Assembly: GCA_027575805.1 (NCBI GenBank)
Contig: JANBPU010000336.1
Location: forward strand, 1 to 15,916
Origin: Mycoemilia scoparia
Taxonomy: Eukaryota > Kickxellomycota > Kickxellomycetes > Kickxellales > Kickxellaceae
Length of the DNA stretch: 15,916 nucleotides
Reading direction: 5' to 3'
Shown: positions 1 through 8,936 of the stretch, in pieces
Position numbering within the stretch: position 1 is the first letter of the stretch
Layout: every line of letters begins with the position of its first letter
Notes under the pieces: model-generated
Databases searched by the model: none
Told to the model about the DNA's origin: nothing
What the model saw: only the letters and a program-made list of their open reading frames with translations
Translations under genes and position numbers: made by a program

Positions 1-37
1 GTGACTTCTGGTAGCAGCTATTGTTAAAACACATTTA

Positions 38-242
38 CTTTTTGTTCAATTGCTTTTTCAGCTATATTTATCAAATTTAAACAAGTTCAATTATAATCAT
101 TAAACCAGCATTATAATATCATTCACAGTATGTATCATAATTTTTGAAGAGTGAATTTTGGTGACCAGTGGTTATAGGGGCAATCACAACCAAATGGATG
201 TCCAGCTTTACTGGTGAACTTTCACCCTTCAAAAATTATGAT
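38..242 (+). repeat. Long inverted repeat, left arm
   Basis: This stretch matches the reverse complement of 15734-15916. The outer part (about 73-131) aligns without gaps to about 15822-15880 with roughly four mismatches in 59 bases by eye; 38-72 aligns with more differences and a one-base indel. The inner part is a hairpin element (134-242). Homology stops at the inner edge of that hairpin on both sides, as expected if the inner edges are the true ends of a repetitive element whose body lies outside the window. No coding capacity is seen in the part present. Confidence 0.8.
134..242. mobile_element. MITE-like hairpin element, copy A
   Basis: The element is 109 bp with terminal inverted repeats of about 21 bp: 134-154 pairs with 222-242 with a single mismatch. 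The inner core reads TTGAAGAGTGA on the left and TCACCCTTCAA on the right. The interior (155-221) resembles copy B (blocks around TTATAGGGGCA and CCAAATG) and, on its right half, copy C in inverse orientation (block around GTCCAG). No convincing target-site duplication is visible. Non-autonomous DNA transposon is an inference from size, hairpin structure and recurrence. Confidence 0.65.
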
Positions 243-596
243 CAATTATACTTATTAAATTTGTCTTGCTTAGGAGAGCTTTTTTTATAATAGACATTAG
301 TTAATTTAAAGATTTTTTATTGGTTTATTTTTCCTTGAAAAATAACACATTTTTGGACCACAGTGATTGTATCATAGTAATCAAAGTCTGTAAACTTTAA
401 AGCTTTAGACATAATTTTAAAAAAAATTATACCAAGCAAATCTCTTTGAAATTAACACGCACGTATATATATATATACATGGAGTTAACAGTTTTGATGT
501 ATTTATTTATTATGACAATTTAAAATAAACCTCTTTTTTTAGGACCGCAACTTTGGTGAGATCCTCTATTTAACTTCACACTTGTACTACATTTGG
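243..596. other. Non-coding AT-rich spacer
   Basis: AT-rich sequence with homopolymer A and T runs and a short (TA)n palindrome near 464-478. No supported gene, RNA or regulatory site is seen. Confidence 0.6.
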
Positions 597-707
597 ATCA
601 TAATTTTTGAAGGGTGACTTTTGGTGGCCTGCAATTATAGGGGCAAACACAGCCAAATGAGTGATCACAGTTTATTAGCAAATGGTCACCCTTCAAAGGT
701 AATAACT
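597..707. mobile_element. MITE-like hairpin element, copy B
   Basis: The element is about 111 bp, in the same orientation as copy A. The left arm (597-617) is identical to the copy A left arm except that it has the consensus GGGTGA. The right arm (686-707) pairs perfectly only over the inner 11-13 bases (TCACCCTTCAA) and then diverges into AT-rich sequence. The interior shares TTTTGGTG, TTATAGGGGCA and CCAAATG with copy A. It lacks the 95-bp flank next to copies A and C, so the hairpin is a unit that can occur alone. It ends about 200 bp upstream of the pan6 start codon and so lies in that gene's probable promoter region. Confidence 0.65.
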
Positions 708-904
708 CATTTCTTTAGGCCCATTTAAATTTGACTTCCTCTTATTGGAAGTGGGTAATAAACGCCTAACCCCATAATTTTTTGGATACTGCTTATCTCA
801 TCGCGATGTATGACTCCATCAATGCTTTATTATCATATTCAAATACCATTATTATCAATCCAGAATCGCATCAATATTAGCAACAGCACAAATAAATAAC
901 TACA

Positions 905-1831
905 ATGAGAGTCATCAGCAAGGTCACCGAACTACACCAATGGCGGGCCAAGACTAGATCACAAAACAAAACAGTAGGATTTGTCCCAACGATGGGAGCA
1001 TTACATCAAGGCCATTTCAGCCTAGTCGAAGCAGCCAAAAGTAAATGTGATGTTGTTGCTGTCAGCATATTTGTCAATCCATCTCAATTCGCACCCCATG
1101 AAGATTATGACAACTATCCAAGAGATCTTGAATCTGATCTCAAAAAGCTCGAGCCATATTACCAAAACGTCCAAGATGACGACGATTTTATTGTATTTGC
1201 CCCTAGTGTTGAAGAGATGTATCCACGAGGAATAACTCTAGATATAGAAAGGCAGATTGGTGGGTTTGTAGAGATCCGTGGACTTTCGCTACAGTTGGAA
1301 GGAGTAACCAGACCACACTTTTTCCGGGGTGTTGCCACAGTTGTCACCAAACTATTTTGCGCAGTTCAGCCGGACTTGGCATTCTTTGGACAAAAGGATA
1401 TCCAGCAGTGTTTTGTCGTTAGAGCGCTAGTCGAAGATTTGATAATGTTCCCAATGAAGGTGGTTATTGTTCCGACTCAGAGAGATCCAAAGACTGGTTT
1501 GGCGCTGAGTAGTCGGAATGTTTATTTGACTGACGATGAACGAGATAATTTGGCTCCGATGTTTTATAAGGGGTTGAAGGATGCGGTTGCTGCTTATGAG
1601 AATAAGAATGAGCGGTCGGCTGAGAAATTGTTGGCACTGGTTAGAAATAGAGCTGAGAAGGAAGGGGGATTGAATATCGAGTACATCAGTCTGATTGAGC
1701 CTGATACGCTTGAGCCTGTGGTTGGTAATGTTGGCGAGAAAGGTGCGATTCTTTGTGGCGCTTGGCGAATTGGTGCTGCTAGGCTTATTGATAATGTGTT
1801 GCTTGGTATTCCTTTGATGCCAAAAGACTAG
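905..1831 (+). CDS. pan6: Pantothenate synthetase (pantoate--beta-alanine ligase)
   Basis: The 308-aa enzyme condenses D-pantoate with beta-alanine using ATP, via a pantoyl-adenylate, giving pantothenate (vitamin B5) for coenzyme A. Family signatures appear in order: PTMGALHQGH at residues 28-37, with the two nucleotide-binding histidines H34 and H37; VNPSQF (57-62); YPRDLE (71-76); the RPHFFRGVATVVTKLF block (136-151); GQKD (162-165); LSSRN (201-205), the KMSKS-like loop region. A conserved end segment carries an RLIDN motif. Length matches yeast Pan6 (about 309 aa) and bacterial PanC plus a short insert near residues 85-95. The chosen ATG is the only one that keeps the N-terminal strand before PTMG. 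There is no intron and no obvious targeting peptide, so the product is probably cytosolic. It is an independent transcription unit with an AATAAA signal 66 nt past the stop. Confidence 0.97.
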   Translation: MRVISKVTELHQWRAKTRSQNKTVGFVPTMGALHQGHFSLVEAAKSKCDVVAVSIFVNPSQFAPHEDYDNYPRDLESDLKKLEPYYQNVQDDDDFIVFAPSVEEMYPRGITLDIERQIGGFVEIRGLSLQLEGVTRPHFFRGVATVVTKLFCAVQPDLAFFGQKDIQQCFVVRALVEDLIMFPMKVVIVPTQRDPKTGLALSSRNVYLTDDERDNLAPMFYKGLKDAVAAYENKNERSAEKLLALVRNRAEKEGGLNIEYISLIEPDTLEPVVGNVGEKGAILCGAWRIGAARLIDNVLLGIPLMPKD

Positions 1832-1896
1832 GCCGTCTTTTTATTCCATATGTTTGAATTTTTATATACACTCTGTGCAGGATGTTTTATACAAAC

Positions 1897-1902
1897 AATA
1901 AA
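1897..1902 (+). terminator. Candidate poly(A) signal of pan6
   Basis: A canonical AATAAA hexamer lies 66 nt after the pan6 stop codon, followed by T-rich sequence. The position is typical for a fungal mRNA 3' end, but cleavage is not demonstrated. Confidence 0.5.
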
Positions 1903-2483
1903 GGCACACTTTATTTACCAGCATTTGGCTCTTCATAGAGCATAACACTTCAACCTTATCTCTCGAATTTTTATATTAAAGCAACACACTCAGACTTTTT
2001 AGGCATACTTTACCACAACACAAAGACGCACTCAATGTGATTTGGATCTGCATTGGAAAAACCATGATTATTTTTAGATCAAATCAACTTCACGAAATAA
2101 CAACCCCTCTCCTCCCCCCTAATTCTCGTGTGTGTATGGTTTGCCAGTGCATGTTCAAAATATTTACACTGTAGTTCGTCAAGGCCACCTTTTTTCAAAT
2201 AACTGTACATGCATTTAAACATCTAAATATTTAAGCTGTGATAATTATAGTACTCGTAGTAGTTGTGGTAGTAGAAGCCTGTTCTGGATATTATCATCAA
2301 CTCTTTTGGGCACACAAAAATACGATTGAACGTTTTGACACCCCTTTCCAATTTTATATTCATTTTCTTGTCACTTTAGCTCATATCTGTTTTATTACAT
2401 TTCACATTTCTTAACTCGCCCTATTATTATTATTATATATACATTCTCTTCTCTTGTCTGTATTATTACTTTTTAACCCTCTC
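1903..2483. other. Intergenic region between pan6 and CDC45
   Basis: Non-coding, AT-rich, with short ATT repeats (about 2423-2438) and pyrimidine-rich stretches (2104-2120). A CACGAAA heptamer at 2091-2097 resembles the yeast SCB cell-cycle element but is single and more than 800 nt from the CDC45 start. No gene is supported. Confidence 0.5.
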
Positions 2484-2490
2484 TATATAA
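2484..2490 (+). promoter_or_regulatory. Candidate TATA box of CDC45
   Basis: TATATAA lies about 420 nt upstream of the CDC45 ATG and before the probable leader intron (2671-2883). This would give a spliced leader of roughly 150-200 nt. Similar AT-rich words are common here, so this is only a candidate. Confidence 0.25.
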
Positions 2491-2670
2491 TAGCAAGGAG
2501 AAGGAGCGCAAGTTGGTCTGTTTGCGTACGTCTGTGCTTGCGTGCTTATATTAGCAAGAGTATTTAAACCCCGACTTCGCTTTACCATACACAATAGCGC
2601 TATAAAACTGCCTCTAATAACGAAAGCAGCTATAGCCTGTACCACCGTCTTCGGGTGTTGTCAATTCAAG

Positions 2671-2883
2671 GTAATTACAAGAAAGCTGTGGGCATTCATT
2701 TGTTGTTATTGTGGTAAATTTATATAAACAGGCAGGAAATTTGAATGCTCAGCCTGCTTGTTCAGCTTATGCCACCATGAATAGAAGCACTGATATTTAC
2801 TAAACCCCTGGCATAGCTGCTATAGCATAAACCACACATACACACATAGCATAAATACTAACATCAACGCATTTGATGTTCAG
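2671..2883 (+). other. Probable 5'-leader intron of CDC45
   Basis: The donor is CAAG|GTAATT at 2671. A perfect TACTAAC branch sequence lies at 2856-2862, and the acceptor TTCAG at 2879-2883 is 22 nt past the branch adenine. This spacing is ideal for fungal introns. Removal leaves 25 nt of leader before the ATG at 2909. The intron contains two overlapping short upstream ORFs, which splicing would delete. The donor is not the best consensus (GTAAGT), so the 5' end is less sure than the 3' end. Confidence 0.5.
2769..2803 (+). other. Two overlapping short upstream ORFs in the CDC45 leader
   Basis: ATG at 2769 opens a 3-codon ORF (MPP, stop 2778-2780). ATG at 2777, in the context GCCACCATGA, opens an 8-codon ORF (MNRSTDIY, stop 2801-2803). 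Both lie 106-140 nt upstream of the CDC45 ATG and inside the probable leader intron, so they would matter only in unspliced or alternatively initiated RNA. Confidence 0.4.
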
Positions 2884-2908
2884 TAGGAATTAATATAACC
2901 CATATAAC

Positions 2909-5345
2909 ATGGTATACCTTGATGTCGAAAAATACGAGGAGGCATATAAACGCATACTAGAGGGCTCAGCAAAAGCCATAAAAGAAGGAGCAGGCGCATG
3001 TACCGTTCTTTTGCTTGTAGCTGATGATCCCGACGCCATATGTGCTCTTCGGATCCTGATATGGCTTCTGAAGCAAGATAATATAGCCTACAAGACCGTA
3101 CCGATAGGAAATTACGCCGATCTTAGCAGAGTCAATAAAGAAACTATAGAAAAGTCGAGAGAGATTAAAAGTATTGTGATGATTAATTGTGGCGGAAGAG
3201 TCGATATTAATGACTATCTTTCGTTGGTAGATGATGTGACGGTTATTGTGATTGATAGTCATCGGCCATATAACCTTTACAATATCTTTTTCAATGAGCA
3301 GGTCATCCATTTAGATGATGGTGACATTGAAGAAATGAAAGATGTACAGGAAGCTTTTGAGGCGCTTGAGTTTGGACCTGATGGTGATTCTTCAGAAGAT
3401 GATGATGATGATACCGGTATGGATGCGTATGGTGATGATAATAAAGGCAGCACCAGGAATAGACAGTCAAATAGAGACACCGATGATGTAGTGGCTGGTC
3501 AGAAACGGAGTTCATCAGAAAGAGATGATGACAGCGAAATGGATAACGACGACGAAAATCGGGATTTGGAAAATTGGGATGATGATGCCAATGCTAATGG
3601 TGGTGGCGGTGGTGGAAGAGAACGTCCGTCACGCAAACGTCGGACTGGCGTTAGTTCAGCTGATGATTTCATTCGGATCCAGAGCGAAAGAGCTGTACGG
3701 CGTGAACGAAAAAATCGGTATTTGCGAATCTTGGAAAAATACTATTCACAAGCAACCTACTATGGTCAATCCTCGTCTATATGTGCATACCAGCTTATTG
3801 AACAACTTGGCCGACCACCAACAATTGATTCTATGTGGTGGGCAATTGTAGGTGTATCTTCGCAGTTCTGGCTAGACCAAATAAGTAGAGATGGCTACGA
3901 ACTCATTGTCAGCAGTATGAATGATACCGTTAGTAGAATATGCATTTCATCAAACAACACTCGTAGCGCATCGTCTACTTCCAGGATCCTTTATAGTTCC
4001 AAACAAAAGTCAAAACAAAAGTCCTCAATAATGCAACAGAATGGCTTTGACAGTGGAGAAGGCGATTCCTCTGTCAATGGAGGAGGGCAAGAAGATGGTC
4101 AACAGGTTTCTAAAAAAATGTCTAGCTCAAAAGACGTACAACAAGTGACAGGTGTATACCAGTCTAAAGAATTCCGCTTTACACTATTACGACACTGGTC
4201 TTTGCATTCAGCAATGATATACTCACCGTTTGTTGTCACCAGGCTGGCTAGCTGGACATCACGAGGAAGGTCAAGGCTGGACCTTTTGATGGCAAAGCTT
4301 GGATTGTCTCTTATGGAGATTCGAGAGCCATTCACACATCTAGATCCCAAACTCAAACGGCAACTCGAAGACCAATTTGAACTTGTTGGTCGGGATTTTG
4401 ATCTTAGTGGATCAATGTATCCCAGCTTTATCAGGGACTATGGCTGGCGTAAGGCAAAAGTCAGTGCCAACGATGTTGTCCAGTCAATTGCTGCTCTACT
4501 CAGTATGACAGGAACAAAGAGCGACACAATCTCGAATAATGGCGGTGGCGAGGTCACTCCAGGAAATGCACCCGACCAGCAAGTGGTACTTGATGAAGAG
4601 GCAGAACGACAGCGGTGGCTTGATGGGTTCTACGAAGCCTACGATGCACTATCACAGTAAGTATTTTTATTGCTCTCTAGAACTTTACTACTGGTCTGGT
4701 ATTATTATTGTTGTGTTTATAAACGCCAAATTCCACTCCAATTATTTTCTGATAAACAATCCGATAATGTGTTTTATTATTCCTGCTACTACTACTACTA
4801 TTATTATTATTATTATTATTTTCATTAGGTATTCAACGCTACAAAAGGGCATATCGTATGCAATGAAACTTCAACAGGCCATCATCGAACAGGGCACTAG
4901 TATACTGGAAAGAAGAGCAGTAAAGACATTACGGACATTCCGATTGGCAGTGATAACCGAAGTCGATGGGCCACATTTATCGTTGTTTCGGCATCCCCTG
5001 ACTCTAGCTCAACTGGCACAATTTCTGATGAGTGCACTTAGGGAACAGGGGAGCACTAGGCACGCATCTCTCCCATTTGTTATAGCAGCATTGAACACAA
5101 ACACAGACTCATATATCGTTCTGGGAATCACGCCGCCCGAATACACGCTCAAATCAGCCCGATCGTCTGGCCAAACCGCCTCAACATTTGCGGGAGAAAT
5201 GAGAAATCAGTTTGGGTTGATTTTTGAAGAAACAGCAACTGATATGAATATCCAGATCAAACAGGGCAGATTCGACACATCTGTGATTGAGCTTCCACAA
5301 TCTGAGCTGGCAGGGTTTGTGGACAGATTACGACGTCATTTATAA
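2909..5345 (+). CDS. CDC45: CDC45, CMG replicative helicase subunit (two coding exons)
   Basis: Cdc45 joins Mcm2-7 and GINS to form the CMG helicase that fires origins and unwinds DNA at forks in the nucleus. Exons are 2909-4656 and 4829-5345; joining makes a CAG codon across the splice and a 754-aa protein. The fold is an inactive RecJ/DHH relative: VADDPDAICAL (37-47) and IDSHRP (115-120) correspond to human ASDVDALCA and DTHRP. An acidic Asp-rich, low-complexity region (157-236) follows, then a basic RPSRKRR (239-245), a probable nuclear signal. A family-specific low-complexity insert (about 347-416) precedes the conserved FRFTLLRHWSLHSAMIYSP block (422-440). Exon 2 carries the conserved C-terminal region (IEQGTSI, FRLAVI, RHPLTLAQLAQFL, LPFVIA, LGITPPEY). 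The protein is longer than human CDC45 (about 566 aa), mostly through the two linkers. The first in-frame ATG is used. Confidence 0.97.
4657..4828 (+). other. Coding intron of CDC45
   Basis: The donor is TATCACA|GTAAGT and the acceptor TTTTCATTAG|GTATTC, giving a 172-nt phase-2 intron. Splicing restores the conserved junction YDALSQ-YSTLQKGI seen in the family. The bases of the donor read TAA in the exon-1 frame at 4658-4660, so retention truncates the protein at 583 residues, without the conserved C-terminal region. Confidence 0.95.
4785..4820. repeat. CTA/TTA trinucleotide microsatellite in the CDC45 intron
   Basis: About four CTA units are followed by about seven to eight TTA units, ending 8 nt before the acceptor AG. 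It occupies the place of the polypyrimidine tract and probable branch region, so length changes could affect splicing. Confidence 0.85.
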
Positions 5346-7834
5346 AAGAGTAAAATAGTCGCTCTATTTGAGCTCTCCTCCTGTTGTTAGGTTTTCAATA
5401 CTATTGTTATTATTTATTTAAACCTATATATACATTTATACATTATATTATGAAAAGCATGCTTTTAGAAAACTATTATCATTATTATTGGTGGTAGTAG
5501 AATGAAACTAATAATTATCGGACATTTATGAGTGTGTGTAATTTTGGCTGTGTGTTTATAATCTATAGTAGTAGTAGCAACGGTGTGGTTAAAAATGCCT
5601 AAGGTGATCAAAATTAAAGGAATATATATATATTACAGGCATATCTCAGGTTATTTTTCAGATAAAAGAGTATTTTGCTAGGCACTTATCTTTGTGCAAA
5701 CACAAAAGGAAAGATAGTAAAGACATTGCACAATAATGTTTTGTATCAAGGTTTAAAAACACAGACAGGGCAAGTCTACAAAACATCAGTGGATGATAAA
5801 GATTTGAGATGATAGACGAGGGAGGCGAGAGAGAGAAACGCGAATCTGAAACGATAAATTAACCCACAAAGACAAAGACACTAAGCATGTTTGAAAGATA
5901 AAGTAAAGGATAAATGTTGCTTTATATGTCGTAATGGAAGGTTTTTGACCAAAGACCCAGCAACAAGGTAAGAAGGAATAGGTGTGCTTTGTGCGTGTTG
6001 ATAAATATGATATAATTGGTTTGATGTATCAATAGCTTCTGGCTCTTTAACTGATAGGAATGGTTGCAATATAAAGAGATAAAAAAGCAGACCTATAGAA
6101 CCGCATAAAAGTGATTTACTTGGTAGGGAGAAGGAAAGATAGGGGAATTGCAACATTGACAAGTAAAGATTAAAAATTGATATGTGCCTATGTATGGATG
6201 TATGTATGTATGGTGGGTGAATAGGTGGTTCTACAAAAGTTAAATATATGTATGGAGACGGATTTGTTAAATTGAATGTTCTGAACAAAGATGTTTGAAT
6301 GGGCTTGGATAATGCATGGTGTTGGTGGCAATGGCTGTGTATCTTTAAGAGAGAATTTATATCACCAGAGTGAGCGAGTGAGAAAAAACAGATCTTTGGA
6401 AATGTTGAGCCGATGGCTTACTAGGCTACTATCAATATGCTGAGATGTAATAAAGTTCACGCACATACATTTACATGTAGGCGAAATCAAAAAGGGGATG
6501 ATCAGTGGGTAGTATCCAGAAGGATCGGTCTGTGTTGCTATAGAGGGAGCCCAAGCCAAGAGAATTCACAGTGATTAGTTGTTAGATTCAAAGTACTACT
6601 ATTATTGCTTTTGTTATTTTTTACCATTGTTTCTGCAGTTAGAGTCAACGACATTTTGTTTACATCTCTCTCTCTGTGTGTGTGTGTATGTGTTTGTGCG
6701 CTCTCTTAACACAACCCCAACTATTATTAATATCGTTATTGAAGCACTAGCTACAATGGGATTGTAGGTTCTTTGGGCCATCGGTTTGTTTAAACTTTGA
6801 CGAAATATAAAAGGCAAAGATCAAAGCAAGGCGTCTGTGCCTATGTACGTGTACATGCGTCAAGTGGCTAGCGTAGACACCTGCACACATGTTCACAGAA
6901 CGGAACAGGATAGTATATCTATGTGGCAAGTTCTCCATCAATAGGGAACAGGCTGGCGCCCTATATATTCCCTGAAAATTAGCACATAAGACGTGCACTT
7001 TGGCTGGAGTCTGGCAGATTATTGGCTATTATCCAAGGTATTTCTCTGGTATGTCTTTAAAGGAGACTCTGGTGTGTGTGTGTATTGAAACACGCGGTCT
7101 GAATAACGATTAAAGTGTAGAAAATCGGTTTTGATGTAGATCTTAACAAACACACAGTCTATTTGAGTATTCCAGTTTCCAAACTAGCAAAGATTTGGGG
7201 GTGCGTATTTCAGCGTGGCGCTTCCATAGGGTCTCTGCCACTAATATAATAGTGCGTGTTGTTTATAAACCAGGCGCTTTGGCCGAAGCTTTTAAGGCGA
7301 ACTTTGCTTTTCTTGCTCATTTATCTTCCCCCTTGAGTCTTTACCTCTCTATCTCTCTCCGTCCTTTTACACATATACATTTGGATTATTCAATTGTACG
7401 CTGTAGGTTCGCAGTGTTTTCCTGTGGTTTGTCAGTCTCGAATAGCAATAAAAAAGAGGTTCGATTGCCCAAGAATATCGCATCACCACCGCTTCATTAT
7501 TTACCAAGTCTTTTGTTTGGTTGTTCAATCACAAGGATTGCTCTCTATCTTCATCACATTCCTGTTTGAGTGGCAAGTCCTTTACACATCTCTAGAGCCA
7601 TTGCTTCTCCTCCACCCCACACACTGATAGATAAACATTCAAACAGGTGCGTGGTTGTTATAGGCGATTCTGCTCTAGTTCTCTGTCACCCATAGCTAGC
7701 TACCCTCACCATCACACAGAAAATAAAAGCACGAGAGGCGACAATAGGCTCGTCCGGCCAACCATACATCCCTCCGATCAATTGGAAAATTTATCCAGCA
7801 ATTATTAGCTCGCTTCGAACTTGTATCTACAAAG
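5346..7834. other. Gene-poor region between CDC45 and the CDC4-like gene
   Basis: No convincing protein gene is visible on either strand. The longest ORFs start at non-ATG codons and translate to low-complexity Ser/Leu/His/Pro-rich sequence. It contains (TA)n near 5623-5632, a GTAT-type tract at about 6189-6211, a (CT)n(GT)n tract at 6665-6688 and a GT tract at 7072-7082. A purine-rich + strand segment lies near 5816-5838. No AATAAA is present soon after the CDC45 stop, so its 3' end is undefined. The right part probably includes promoter and leader of the downstream gene. A non-coding RNA cannot be excluded, but no known RNA signature was found. Confidence 0.5.
6665..6688. repeat. (CT)n(GT)n compound microsatellite
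   Basis: About six CT/TC units pass directly into about six or seven GT/TG units. It lies in the gene-poor region. Confidence 0.9.
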
Positions 7835-8898
7835 GTAAGCCTCTCTATCTAACACTATTGCTGCCTGCTGCGTGTAGGTAATAGGTTGTGCCCTAGCCAG
7901 CCAATTCTCCCCCCATTTATTCATTCAGTCGTCCTCATCACAGCACAGCGCATCATTTATTCAGTCTTCCTCTCTATTATCTATGCTTGGCTGCTGCCTT
8001 GATTGCGCATTTTGTGTGAATGAGTGAGCGAGTGGGCGAGTAACTTTTCGCTTGGCCTTGCACTCATATCTTCCCTGTGTATTGGTGCTCCTTTCTTTGT
8101 GTGTCTGCCGAGCCATTTTGACTTGGCTTTATTGTCTGCCCAATATCCAGTCATTTGTGCTGCAGACTTGTCCAAAAAACACAACACCACAGCCTAGCAA
8201 TTTGTTTAGCTTCTATTTATAAAGTTTACAAATGCGCTTTGCTAGAGGCTAGATTTGTGATAGCACTTTGTTTCTGAACTTCTCCCTCTACTTTTGTACG
8301 TTGCACTAGTACTACTACTATTCTATTTTACCCTTGCCCTATCACACACACACACACACACTCTCTCTCTCTTTTACTTACTTTTCCTTTGCTTTGATTC
8401 ATTTCCCACCTCTTTGGTGTACTACCCTATTTGTTCTGTTTTCCCTTTCCCTTTGTTTTTGTGTGAGTTGCGTTTCTTTATTCATTGCTCTTTACTAGCA
8501 ATTCAATTTCCCTCCATCCTTCGCTCACACTCTAAATTCAAAGGCTTTTGGTTGACTGACTGCAACTAAATATAACTCTATCACTGTAACCACCCACCCG
8601 TGTCTGTCATACCACTAGCTGCACTTGGCCACCAAGCCTTCAATATTCTACCGCGTGAGCATTCATTTGAATGTTTTAGGTGGCTAGAGTAGTGCATATT
8701 CCATAGAGAGCTGTCTTTATTGAGACTTTTTCTTTCTTTTTAAATTTGAATTGCTGCTGTGCACTACTATTTATTTTACGCCTCCCAAAAATCTTCCAGA
8801 AGCATATATATATATATTGCTAGTTCGCTCGCTTGTCAGTTTACTCCTTCAAAAATTCTTTGACTAATATCTCGATTTATTATTATTACACACCTTAG
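7835..8898 (+). other. Possible 5'-leader intron of the CDC4-like gene
   Basis: The donor is AAAG|GTAAGC at 7835. A good branch sequence, GACTAAT at 8862-8868, lies about 31 nt before the acceptor ACACCTTAG (AG at 8897-8898). The gap from acceptor to ATG is 38 nt. An alternative acceptor is TAATAG at 8918. Upstream reading frames lack ATG codons that could continue into the protein, so the intron would be entirely in the leader. At about 1.06 kb it would be long for this genome. Non-intronic promoter sequence is the alternative. Confidence 0.35.
8343..8372. repeat. (CA)n(CT)n compound microsatellite
   Basis: About nine CA units are followed by about six CT units, embedded in a long pyrimidine-rich + strand segment (about 8275-8525) upstream of the CDC4-like start. 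Pyrimidine-rich sequence of this kind is common near fungal transcription starts and in introns. Confidence 0.9.
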
Positions 8899-8936
8899 CA
8901 TATTCTTGCTTGTAATAGCCAATTCCTCATTGCTCA

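Noticed and set aside
699..872. Possible pan6 leader intron starting at GTAATA inside hairpin copy B
   Set aside because: The donor is weak, and the only branch-like word (CCTAAC near 764) is about 100 nt from the ATATTAG acceptor, so the signals do not fit together.
2091..2097. CACGAAA, similar to the yeast SCB cell-cycle element
   Set aside because: A single heptamer more than 800 nt from CDC45 and nearer the pan6 3' end. Chance occurrence is likely, and no MCB (ACGCGT) was seen.
4539..4828. ORF reading through the CDC45 intron as a separate gene
   Set aside because: Its upstream part is exon 1 in another frame plus intron sequence. Only the part from 4829 is coding, as CDC45 exon 2.
5881..6288. 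135-codon minus-strand ORF
   Set aside because: It starts at a TTG codon and encodes Ile/His/Pro/Tyr-rich sequence produced by the GTAT-type repeat. It is not protein-like.
7458..7470. GGTTCGATTGC, similar to a Pol III B box (tRNA T-arm)
   Set aside because: The flanking bases do not form a T-stem, and no A box, anticodon arm or acceptor stem can be built around it.
7195..7627. Two overlapping + strand ORFs of 124 and 77 codons
   Set aside because: The longer begins at TTG rather than ATG, and both translate to low-complexity Ser/Leu-rich sequence from pyrimidine-rich DNA. No domain is recognisable.
8294..8569. 91-codon ORF with a hydrophobic N-terminus
   Set aside because: It starts at TTG, and the hydrophobic and Thr-His/Ser-Leu runs come from CA and CT microsatellites.
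8840..8862. CTCCTTCAAAAATTC, similar to one arm of the hairpin elements
   Set aside because: Only about 12 bases match, there is no paired arm nearby, and AT-rich chance similarity is likely.
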